Part shown: in pieces, positions 10,187 through 21,301 of the stretch
Numbering within the stretch: position 1 is the first letter of the stretch
How the letters are laid out: every line of letters begins with the position of its first letter
Assembly: GCA_002077065.1 (NCBI GenBank)
Contig: NAJO01000029.1
Coordinates: 1 to 64,000 of the forward strand
DNA from: Cryoendolithus antarcticus
Lineage: Eukaryota > Ascomycota > Dothideomycetes > Cladosporiales > Cladosporiaceae
Length of the DNA stretch: 64,000 nt
Reading direction: 5' to 3'
Notes under the pieces: generated by a model
Seen by the model: the letters and a program-made list of their open reading frames with translations, nothing else
What the model was told of the DNA's origin: nothing
The model's database searches: none
Position numbers and translations under genes: made by a program

Positions 10187-12805
10187 ATGTCCTGGGAGCA
10201 ATTTGAAGGCCACCAGAAGTCCGTCCTCAGCTACATCTCAACAGTCCTCACCATCCTTGGTGTACTGTTCGGTGTCTGGACTTCACCCTGGGAGATCAGG
10301 ATACGGCAAGGCACCAAACATCTCGGCACCATCTGTCAAGATGCCGACAAGATGGGCTACTTCGTTGCGGACGTGCCAGCGTGGTGGCGGCGCATCTTCC
10401 TCTATATTCAACGTGGGCCGTACCCGGAGGTACCCACGATCTCATCCATGATCAAGGCAGGCGGTTTGGGCTACTTTGGCTGCGGCATATTCGACTGCGA
10501 GTACGAGGGTGACGCATCCGTGAGCTGGCGATCTGTGTTCGAGGCCTACCTGCGGGCTCGAGTGTGGGCGGAGCAGCTTGCACAGGACGACGTGCAGCCT
10601 GGCCAATGTACCACGGGCGACCTTCTGCGTGGTCATAGGCATACTCATCACTCCAGGGCTGATGACGCTGCAAAGTATGCGGTATGGCAGAGATTTGAGG
10701 GCAGAAGGTTGTATGGGGTAAGTAGAATAGCTGTTGAAATGCACTCATCCGCATTCGTCGTATCTAGCTGACGCTGCTCGAGAACCCTCTCTAGAAGTAT
10801 AGACTCCAGAAGTGCTTTGGCTGGCTTGTGGACCCTGGGCCAGAGCCTTCGATCCTCACATATCCTAAATTTGGCCTTGTCGAATACATCGAGCCGTACC
10901 TTCTCTACTACGCTTGGGACACCAGGTCATCTAGCCCGACGGAGACCACGATCGCTCAGCAGAGCAGGATTCCAGGACTCGGTCTCGCAGAGAGCGGTGT
11001 TTGTTCAAAGCCAAAACTATCTCACATCGGCCCGGTGCTGTTACGTAGCGTCAAACCGCTGCCTCTACTCAGCCTTATGCCACGTGAAGTCAATCGAGAA
11101 GAGATGAGCCTCTATCCATCCCATAACAAGCTCTTGCATGCGCAAGACACGAGGATGGTGCATGGAGTGGACGGGCTTCTCAGAAGGCATCACTGTCTAC
11201 GGCCAACCCGCCGTTCGTGAAGGCTTGACGACAATAACATGCGACAATGTGGAACATCAGACTGGTACCGTGGCGGTCGTGCAGGGTAGTCCGATGGCGG
11301 AGATGTCGGCAGATGAGCTCGCAGATCGTTCTCGGCATTAAATCGCAATTTGACAGGGCCTTCCAGCCATCGTGGCCGAGGCGGCTTCGGATGCCTGCTC
11401 CTCTCCAAAACGTGTAGAGGCCTTACCGTAATACGACTGCTGAATCACCGATCACCAAGATCGACAAAACGCCAAAGAGCGATGAACGTACACTCAACGC
11501 TACTTGCGAAGCACATGGCTTGCGGATGCATGCCATTCGCTTGTACAGAGTCCGGAGAAATGATCAAGACGCTCGCTATCACTCCTACCGTCGATCGACC
11601 CATCCGTGACGGTTTGGCTATCAACGATTGTTACAACGAGAACTGGCGCTGGGACCAACCACCAGGTAAGTATCTCGAAGGTGTGCCAGCAGCTGCTCGC
11701 ATTATTGACTACTTTGGCAATCCCTTCACTCCGATGCAAGGACGTAGTGAGAACACAGCTGGCACATACTGGGTACAAGCTGGCCGCCACGCGGGTGAAG
11801 CGCTCCGCTTGCCAGACGAGTGCAGCTGGGCATCGAGCGTCACTCACATTGCATTTGGTGGCTTGGTGCCGATGGCGGCCGAACAGCTGGTAGATCTCGT
11901 CGCCTTCTCTGTGGGCTCTATAGCAGACGCTCGGGACATCGGAGCACTGCATACTCGCATGATTGATATGGTTGACGAGGAAGGTACAGCGGCGGACAGG
12001 TACAAAGAACTTGCGGCTCTTCGGCGACCGCACTGAGCGACGCGCACCAGCCAAGAAGACTGGCACCTATTTGGACAGTAACAGTCTGATGTCACACGCA
12101 TTCCACAGCACTACTCGCGATGTCCTGGCACAGCTAGCGTTGTACACTACACTGCATCAAGCCTTGCTTGCGATGGCACATTTTGATGGTAAAGCTTCAA
12201 CACAGCACGGCGGTGACTTGATGAAGCACGGAAGAGCACAGCGCGACGCTGAATACAAGGCTTGTGCAGGGCAGGTTCGCCAGGCTTACACTGCGAAGGT
12301 CTTTCAGCACGACTATGGACATCCATCGATCGCTTCGCTGCTCAGCTCGCCACTTAATGAGTTGCATCACACTCACCAGCTGAGCCCAGAACCGTGCGGG
12401 ACAGTGGCAAGATGCATCATCATGGCTTGGACGTACTATGTTCGGAAGGTAGCATGGGATCACGATGCTACGCAGCCGGCGAGTGGTGAAGAATCAACAG
12501 CTGCAGGATCATCGTCGCAAGAGAAGAAGTCCGATGCTGCGAATTGGTCGGACTACCGCCTTATCGATCTCCGCCATTGGATGAGCTGCCTGACATTGCG
12601 ATGTGGAAGTGAGCCTGTGGTCTGTAGAATATCATGCGGCCGAAATGCCAGCAGGATTCCGCACAGCATCAGAATAAAAATCCCGACGAGATGTTTGGCT
12701 CGCTCACGGCTCGCTGCGAGCCGCCAGGTACTCAAACCTTCAACAGCCACGTCTCGATATAGATTAGGTACTTTTGCCAGTATCATTGGCCACGATCGAG
12801 AGTGA
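10187..12805 (+). CDS. Unrecognised multi-exon protein with N-terminal hydrophobic segment
   Basis: Probably one gene. Exon 1 is 10187-10717; residues 14-31 (LSYISTVLTILGVLFGVW) are a likely membrane span, followed by a Trp-rich region. A clear intron (10718-10794, gtaagt...ctag) joins 'RRLYG' to 'KYRLQKCFGWLVDPGPE'. The frame then moves to a segment with 'CMEWTGFSEGITVYGQ'. A probable intron (about 11270-11346) leads to a long stretch to 11983. A further likely intron (11984-12050) joins 'DMVDEE' to 'AKKTGTYLDSNS', and the frame stays open to 12805. The join near 11105-11150 could not be fixed. It is either an unresolved intron or real damage. No family recognised. Confidence 0.45.
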
Positions 12806-13667
12806 CCCTAGGCCTCACTGTCTCAACGAGTTGGATTCTATATGTGAAACAAGTCGCCTATAGATGCTAATGGCGAATCAGAAGCCGAAGCAGGGGCGGT
12901 CGGGGTTTTGTGGCCTGCAGTAGGCGCTCGTCTGGGCTTGGACCCCTCCTCTCGCTCCGATGGTGGGGTTGCTGCCAGCGCCTCGTGCTGTTTGATGCTC
13001 GGGCTGGTGTCCCAGCAATACATATCTGTACATACATGCCGCAGCAGACCTTCACGCCGATCTTCGTGTGCTTCTGAATAGGCCACACAAAGTTTTGAGC
13101 TCTGGAAAGCTGACGATAACATCGCATTGTATCATTCGCGGACAAGGCAGATCACAAAGTGAGTTCCGCTGTTGATTGGGGTGATCAAGCTGCAGTGTCA
13201 CATCTTGCTTGTGCATGTTGAGTCAGGTCGACTGAATGCGCTGACGTCCCGTCGACTTAGACAAAGACTGTGTCTCTTCGCTTCACCTCATCGCAAGCTC
13301 AGATCGTTCGGCTGCGCGCATCGACCTCCACTTCGACCCGAGGACGAGTAGGCCTCACACCGTTTGTCCCACTCCCATGGTAGAAATCGTTCGGAGACTG
13401 CACTGAGCATCCAGGAACAGCGAAAAGAGGAGGTCAGCCACGTGTCGGCCGCGCGCATTCCAGAGACAAGGTTACCCGAATGCGGACGTCGGACTGACTT
13501 GTGTGACCTGACAGACCCGCGACGTGCAAGACCGACGTCTACAATTCCCGATCTGAGCCACCTTCTTCGCTCCTTCCTCCTTGATCGCGCAGCCGGATTG
13601 CGCACTTAGCAATTCTTGCGCTCCATCCGATACCCTTCTCTGCACAGCAAAACCAAATACCAACAGC
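12806..13667. other. upstream region of the MAP kinase gene
   Basis: No coding region is supported. Small frames on either strand lack protein character. The last 300 bases are pyrimidine-rich, as expected for a fungal 5' leader ahead of the ATG at 13668. Confidence 0.4.
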
Positions 13668-15017
<1,350 letters not shown>

Positions 15018-16069
15018 AATATCGACAATATGACATGCAGCATTTACAGCCATTTCCTTTGTACATTACGATCTCACGTAATGCGACACTATATATACAC
15101 TACAATCGACCAGAACCTATTACTGACACGCTCACAGCAACCATATCTGCGAGGCGCTACCTCCACCCCTGCCCTCGTACACCAAGCTTCTCGCCTCGCC
15201 CTACTCCCATCAGCCGAAGCAAGCCCAGCAGAACTACATACCTGAGAACGCCGGCGAATACTACTCAGCCCGCACGCCCTCAAATCTTCCGGAGCATTGC
15301 GATGGCGGCCTCAACACCAGGTCTGCGCCACCGGTGATGGACTCTAGCTCTGGCACTATCTCGGTGTACTATGAGGATGCCAACCGCTATGCTGGTGCGG
15401 GTGGGTACTTTTAGGAAGACGGAGATGCGGCAGGTGCTGGTGAGAAGGTTCAGATCGTGGCGAGAACGCCATGGTGGGCGACTTGCTGGCGTTGGCTATC
15501 ATAAATGGGGGGCAAACGGGCGGAGTAAGTGCACCTGCCGCATCCGGCGACTTTGTGGGCGTTGAGCAAGCTGTACCGCATTAAAGGGATACCTCCTGCG
15601 GTGCCAAGGATCAGCTTTAGCTAGAGCTAGGATCGTCTGCTCAAACCTGTGCTCGACCACGCTCTCCCATACAAACGTGATGTCCCTCTGCATTTCGAGT
15701 AGAAGCACAGCCGCCTTCCCCTCGATGCATGTCGAGTACGATATTTGCGCGGTGCAAGTGATCTGATGTGGGACCGTATTAAATTCTTTGTTAAGCATAT
15801 TGCTTCACAGCCGCTGTAGCTGTATGCTCTGCGATTCTGTCTGCAGGCGAACTTAGCCGCACCAGAGCAGAGTGGACATCCGTGACCTTTCCATCAGCCA
15901 AACCAAACCAAACCCAGACACCATCGCTCAAACCATCAAGTAGCCCAGACCATGCATTTCGTTCACGCCATCCCACCTCTACCATTTGCGCCTGTGGTTC
16001 CCAACATGCATGCAACATTTCTCGTTTCCCTGCCATGCCAGAGACCAATGCGTCTAACGACAAGCCCGT
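15018..16069. other. convergent intergenic region between MAPK and cullin-3
   Basis: No complete gene. One stretch, about 15128-15415 on the plus strand, stays open and reads like real protein (for example 'AQQNYIPENAGEYYSART', 'SSSGTISVYYEDANRY'). It has no ATG before its last third. It may be an exon or gene remnant. The rest shows nothing. Confidence 0.35.
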
Positions 16070-18801
16070 TTAAGCCAAGTACCTGTAACTCGGCACCGCC
16101 GCCTCCTCCACCCTCTCAAGATACTCCCTCTCGATAAGACTCTCGATCTTCTTCTTGATCATATTGACATCCGGCTTAAACTGCGCGGAGAGCTGCGTGA
16201 TCGTCTCATTCAGCAGCGCCGTGTGCGCGAGAATTTTGCGTTGCCTGTAAAGCTCGTTAGCAGCCGCACAACACAGCAAGATACTGGACGGGGAAATACT
16301 CACTTCATTATCCTGACCACGCACGCCTCAATCACATAGCCTCTCGAGTCATTGTTCTTCTTTTCCGTTTCCTTGCGCTCACGATCGCCTTCGACCTTGT
16401 TGCCCGCCGAGACGACACCGACTTTGATCTTCACGAACTGCGACTTGAAGTTCTCGTTGTAGGAGAAGCGGTCGCCGGGGTTGATTTCGCGGCTCATGGG
16501 CTCCTTGACAAGGAATCGAGTCTTCGGCGCTACGGCCAGGGACTGCAAGTTCCGTGCCAGATCGCTCGGAGGGATGTTGGTCGCAGCTTGGATCTCCTCA
16601 AATGCGAGGCTTGCACCAGCTGGCAGATCGTTGAAGAGCAGCAATATCAGCATAGCGTACGTACTGCAGTTGATGTCGTGCGTCCGCGGCTTTCCGTCCT
16701 TGCCGGCCTTAGCAAACGTCGCTTTGATATCCGCGTCGCCCATGTTCGTCTGCCAGGTCAGCTTCCGACCAGAGTGCTTCTCGTTATAGAAACGCGTGAA
16801 GCCAGTCTTGACTCTGTCGATCGCCGCAGGGAAGATGATCTGCAAGTTGCCTTGGTCCTCGTCTGCTGCTGCGCCACCGCGGAAAGCTTCCAGTGGCCAG
16901 GTCATGGATGTCAGGACGTTGATGCCGAGGTCTACGCGCGTGCGGTCTGCGTCGCCGAGCTTGTTGACGTAGGATTTGTAGCCGTTCGTGAGCTCTTCCG
17001 AGAGTGTCATGTCCTTGAACATGGCTTCGAGCTTGAGGGTGAAGGAGTTGCCGAGCTCAATCTTCATCTTCGAGATCATCTGCTTCTCGACGCTTATGCT
17101 TTGAGACTTATTGAGTAGTAGACGCTTGCAGAGATGCTTCTTGTAGTAGGTCTCGAAGAGGTCCTTGTCTTGCAGGTACCGGAGGAGGATGATGGCTTTC
17201 TCCAGAGTGCTGTCGACCTCGGCGTCGGTCTTGTTGCGGATGCCCTTCTTCATGTTGTCATCGATGAAGAGGGATATGTACTCGCTGCTTCGACTGAATG
17301 AATTGATCGCATCGGCCATGCTACGGTTGAGTGCGATCTGGAGCATTTGGTCGGACTGGAAGGCTTGGCGCCAGATGTTGTCGAATCGATCTTTGAGGGC
17401 CAGGATGTCTTCTGACCACTTCAGTGCAGCGACTGTGACCTGATTGACTTTGGCGGCGCCAGTCTTTGACTTGTCCTCTGCTTGCTCTTCAGTCGCTCCC
17501 GGTGGTGCTGTGGGCGTTGCCGATGCCGCGACTGCTGCGTTCGTAATGTTCGCACCCATCTCCATCACGATCTTCTGTATCGCCTTCGTGAGCTCAGTCT
17601 TCTTGACGTCCACTCTTGCTTCCAGATCGAAGACATGGCCCAGCTCCTGCAGCTTGTCGTTGTCCACCATGTACTCCACCCCACTGTCCATCTCTATCAA
17701 GCCCTTCATCTTATGCCGTATGAGTTCGTCCTCGACCACTCGTTGTATTTTGGGCGCCGTGCTCTCTGACAACGTCGACCGACATCGATCACCCTCCTCG
17801 TCTATCCGCCTCTTCGCATGTGTACAGTATGTGCCAGCATCCGACTCTCTTAGCATCCGCTCCCCTTCCGACCTGTAGAAGTCTGCGCTCGTCGCGAGGA
17901 AGTCCGTCTCGAATGCAGTCAGGTACAGCTTCTCGTCCTCCACCTCCTGATCGGAGTCATATAGCCCTTCGAGCATGGATATGTTGGCCTTGATTAGGTG
18001 CGTCTGTATTGTTTCGCCGTCTCGATCCATTCTTATTTGGTCGAGGATGATGCGTGTGAGTATGTCGAGCAGTATTGGCATCTCTGCGCGGGCCGGTTTC
18101 CGTAGTATCTGATCGCGAAACAGGCCCATGGACTTTGCGAAGATGGAAGGTTGGCGCGAGTCCTGGCAGTACACCCGGTCCATGTACATCAGAACATCCG
18201 TCAGCATGCTCATGCAGACTTGATGGTCCTCCCAGGCACCTCTGAGCTCTCGCAGGAACTTCTCGCCAGAGTCTTTCTTCTCAGCCGTTGTCGTTAGCGA
18301 CCGTCCACTGACTGAGTCGAGCATCATGAGGGGTGGAGTGAGCAAGTTGACAACTCTCTCGCGCACATGCATGGCCAGCCACCTCTCCTCGAAGTCGGCC
18401 ACGCGCTTATACAGCTCATCGCCCTTCTTCTTCAGGACGATCTTGTAAGCATTGCGGTAGAGCTCCTCGAATGATAATGCCGATGCGTTCTTCGTGTGAA
18501 TCTCAAGGAATGCCTTTTCCAAGACGCCCCATATCTCATTGAAGTCTATATCGTTGTTTGCGAGGCCCTGTTGGTGAATAGCCATGTCAGAATGCTGTAT
18601 CTGTATCGCTCTAAATTTATGAGTGATTGTAGGTGCGGACTTACTCTTCTTGGTGGACGAATCTTGGCCCTCCCCCTCCCCGCCAACGACGCCATCTTCA
18701 CTCCGCCTCAGTCGCTCCTTCCTTGTTCGCACTGCAAGTATCCTCTTAGAAGTCCGGGAATTGGCATCCGGCTTGGTGCAGTCAGCTCCACTTCCAGTCA
18801 T
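16070..18801 (-). CDS. CUL3: Cullin-3 homologue, scaffold of a RING ubiquitin ligase
   Basis: Two exons: 18801-16304 and 16244-16070; total 2673 nt, 890 aa. The N-terminal helical repeats include 'TKNASALSFEELYRNAYKIVL', characteristic of cullin-3. The cullin-homology domain has 'YLQDKDLFETYYKKHLCKRLL' and 'KMKIELGNSFT', and the winged-helix end (after the 59-nt intron) has 'VNMIKKKIESLIEREYLER' with the neddylation Lys, ending in SYRYLA. It assembles BTB-domain substrate adaptors with Rbx1. The first 60 residues are low-complexity, and a gtaagt inside them (minus strand, near 18643) hints that the true 5' end may be spliced differently. An Ala/Pro/Glu-rich insert (near residues 430-460) interrupts the middle. 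Confidence 0.93.
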
Positions 18802-19104
18802 GTGCCTGAGGATTCAGCGTTCAGGATACTGTATGCCATGATCTGAGAGAAGTGGAGATGCAAATGTGGGACTTTGCACGAGAATGAGTAAGACAGTCCA
18901 ACAAGATAATTCGCTTCACTCTGTCGCAGCTTGGGTCTTTCCCGAGCGCCTCAGGCCGACCAACATTCCCCACGAGCTGTTCATAGCCGCATGCGGGCCG
19001 ATGTGCAGGGCAACCCTAACCCTCTTTCCAGAAGCATGTGGCGTCACGGGCTAGGATACGGGCAACATTCCAGTCCGGCCATCTCGAACTCATACACTTT
19101 CACT
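18802..19104. other. divergent promoter between cullin-3 and the DNL zinc-finger gene
   Basis: About 300 bases between the two starts. It contains the telomere-like double repeat described separately at 19012-19023. No gene is seen. Confidence 0.5.
19012..19023 (+). promoter_or_regulatory. telobox-like motif
   Basis: The sequence aaccctaaccct is two units of the fungal telomere repeat (TTAGGG on the other strand). It lies 82 nt before the ATG of the zinc-finger gene. Such interstitial motifs bind Tbf1/TRF-like factors in some fungi. A role here is inferred from position alone. Confidence 0.35.
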
Positions 19105-19713
19105 ATGCTTGCGGCGAAGGGTCTACGAGCACTGTCGCGGACAGCCCAACACGCGCTGGGCGTTAGGTCACTCAGTGTAAATGCCGCATTGCCCTGGTCT
19201 GCGACTGCGATATTTCACCGACAACCAGCTGCTCGATGGACGATCCCCGGCCTCCGACTTCACAGCACCGCCGCAGTACAGCCCACCGGTCGCACACTCA
19301 CGAATCGCAGCGATGATGCAAAAGCAGCCAGCGATGCAGTCGCTGCTCGGAAAGCTGAAGAGCCTGCCTATCAGATGAGCTTCACATGCAAGGAATGTCA
19401 GGAGAGATCCTCACATCGCATCACGAAGCAGGCCTACCATCACGGGACTGTACTCGTAACATGCCCGGGATGCAAGAATAGGCATTTAATTGCTGATCAT
19501 ATGAAGGTGAGTTGGGATAGCCAGTATGTGTGGGCGGAGGGCGGTGGCTGATGGCTGCAATAGATCTTCTCGGACAAGAAAGTCACGCTGGAAGATATTA
19601 TGCGCGAGAAAGGCGAGTACATCACGAAGGGTGCGCTTGGTGCCGATGGCGATATCGAGTTCTACGACGAAAAGACCAGCGATAAGGTCGCCTCTCAACC
19701 AGGCCAGCCTTGA
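19105..19713 (+). CDS. ZIM17: Mitochondrial DNL-type zinc-finger protein, Hsp70 escort (Zim17/Tim15)
   Basis: Two exons: 19105-19506 and 19564-19713; total 552 nt, 183 aa. The N-terminal 85 residues are rich in Arg, Ser and Ala, as in a mitochondrial presequence. The domain follows: 'MSFTCKECQERSSHRITKQAYHHG', then 'VTCPGCKNRHLIADHMK', then (after the intron) 'IFSDKKVTLEDIMREKG'. The two Cys pairs CKEC and CPGC form the zinc site and 'HLIADH' is the DNL-family core. The family keeps mitochondrial Hsp70 soluble and supports import. The start at 19105 is the ATG opening the presequence; a longer in-frame extension exists but looks like leader. Confidence 0.92.
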
Positions 19714-20278
19714 AAGGCATGCACTACACGGGACATGAGGTACGTTCTCAGCAGGATCTGCGAGTCGGGCCCCAGACTTCTGTATCTCCACTCCATCATT
19801 GCCGAAGGGAGCCCATAAGGACGAGCCAGCCCATTCCACATACGCTCCGAAGTAGCTGGCACCCAGCAACCCTTGCCCGCAGCTGCAATGCGCAACGTCT
19901 ATTGGTGGTCACTAGCAGCGCCGCTCGTCTCACGTCAATGCAGGCAAGCTGGAAATGATGCGCTCTGCTCGCAAGGTACAGCACCTCCGGCCCAGAGGAG
20001 CTGAATCGACTCTGCAGACGCTCGCGGCACCTTGGTGGCCATGCCGGCATTACCACACAGCTGCCTGTCTTGTGAGTGGAGTGGCGAACCCGAAGGGACA
20101 GGATCCAGACGGTTCCAGTGCAGCTGCCGTACCAGGGGTTATTTGGGCTTGCTTCGCCTGATCCCAGCACCAAAGCACAGGTCTCTAAGGCACCGATCAT
20201 TCTGCTCAGCTCGAGCTGGGCTCCCATAGCTTAGATACGAGCAAATTGCACCATGCAAAGCACAGAAGTTCGCGTCTT
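19714..20278. other. convergent intergenic region
   Basis: Between the 3' ends of the zinc-finger gene and the RWD gene. Frames of up to 143 codons exist but show no motif or biased composition that supports a gene. Confidence 0.45.
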
Positions 20279-20971
20279 TCACTTCATCCTCATAGCCTCC
20301 ATAAATTCCTGCTTCCTGTCATGCCCAATACCCTTCACCACATCACCTAAATTCTCGACCTCGATCACACCCTTGTCGTGCTCGAAGTTCCACTCTTCGC
20401 CGGTATCAAGTCTCACCTGAAACGCCGCCCAATTCTGACCTTTCAGCTCATCGACATGCTCGTACACAGCATCATGAGGACCGCTATAGATCAGCACGCC
20501 GGGGTAGCCAGGTTTAGTCATGCCTGAGACGGAGGCAGCGGGGGAGAGGGCGAGCTTGCGTTTGTTGGTGTTGAGTAAGTGGTGGAGCCAGATGATGACT
20601 GTGGCCTTGCGAGTGTCTGCTAGAGGAGCGCTCGACAAACGTTGATCTTGCGCAGTCTCTTCTACGTGCACATAATCCTCGACCAGATCCGAGAAAGCAG
20701 CTATGACCTGATCAAGGACCTCCTCGCCCACAGAAAATCCGTGCACCTTGTCACTAAGCGTTTGACGAAGGTCTTGTCTGGCTGCACTCGCTGTGACGAC
20801 GATCGGAAGTGCAGAGGAGAGGTACTCGTCTGAGAGACGAAGGGTAAAGCTCGATGAGTCGTCTTGGTACAAGAGCTCGCGCTTCGAGGAGGTCCAGGTG
20901 ACTTGATCTGGGTACATCTCTACGACTAGAGACAGCTCGGCGTCCAGACGTTCTTGGAGGTGGGAGGACAT
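20279..20971 (-). CDS. RWD-domain protein with DUF1115 (RWDD2-like)
   Basis: Single exon of 230 aa. The start is chosen at 'MSSHLQERLDAELSLVVEMYPD', where the RWD domain begins; an in-frame ATG at 21046 would add 25 unlike residues. RWD covers about residues 5-110. The second half has 'IIWLHHLLNTNKRKLAL', 'GYPGVLIYSGPHDAVYEHVDELK', 'NWAAFQVR' and ends 'GIGHDRKQEFMEAMRMK', typical of DUF1115 proteins. The family is conserved in eukaryotes with no settled function. RWD folds usually mediate protein contacts. Confidence 0.85.
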   Translation of the reverse strand: MSSHLQERLDAELSLVVEMYPDQVTWTSSKRELLYQDDSSSFTLRLSDEYLSSALPIVVTASAARQDLRQTLSDKVHGFSVGEEVLDQVIAAFSDLVEDYVHVEETAQDQRLSSAPLADTRKATVIIWLHHLLNTNKRKLALSPAASVSGMTKPGYPGVLIYSGPHDAVYEHVDELKGQNWAAFQVRLDTGEEWNFEHDKGVIEVENLGDVVKGIGHDRKQEFMEAMRMK

Positions 20972-21301
20972 AATTGGAGTGACCCGGGGATCGAAGCGGT
21001 CGAATCGATTGTGGTTCAGCCCAGCATCACCGTGATTGATCGCCATATCGATTCTACCATGATGCTACATATCTGAATCGAGCCATGGCTTCCTGCTCAC
21101 GCGCGCAGTTGCCATCCATGTGTGCACCCATAGTCTTGCGCCATCGTGTTGGAAATGATGGTTATGAAATAAGGTTCGCCTGCAGATGCTAGCGTCAACC
21201 CTATATCCTATGCCCGAACTTTTTCGAGGTCTATTCTTTAAGACAACAGTCGAAGCTGAAATTATAAACCACCACTGAGTGACCTGGCACCTTTCAGCGA
21301 G
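20972..21301. other. divergent promoter between the RWD gene and POL5
   Basis: About 330 bases separate the two starts. No further gene is seen. The part just before 21302 is the leader of POL5. Confidence 0.45.

Noticed and set aside
16588..17118. 176-codon frame antisense to cullin-3
   Set aside because: Fully contained in the well-supported cullin coding region on the opposite strand.
18600..18645. Possible 44-nt intron near the 5' end of cullin-3
   Set aside because: A gtaagt...acag pair exists, but removing it puts a stop into the frame. Only an irregular acceptor would keep the frame, so the unspliced reading is kept and the uncertainty noted.
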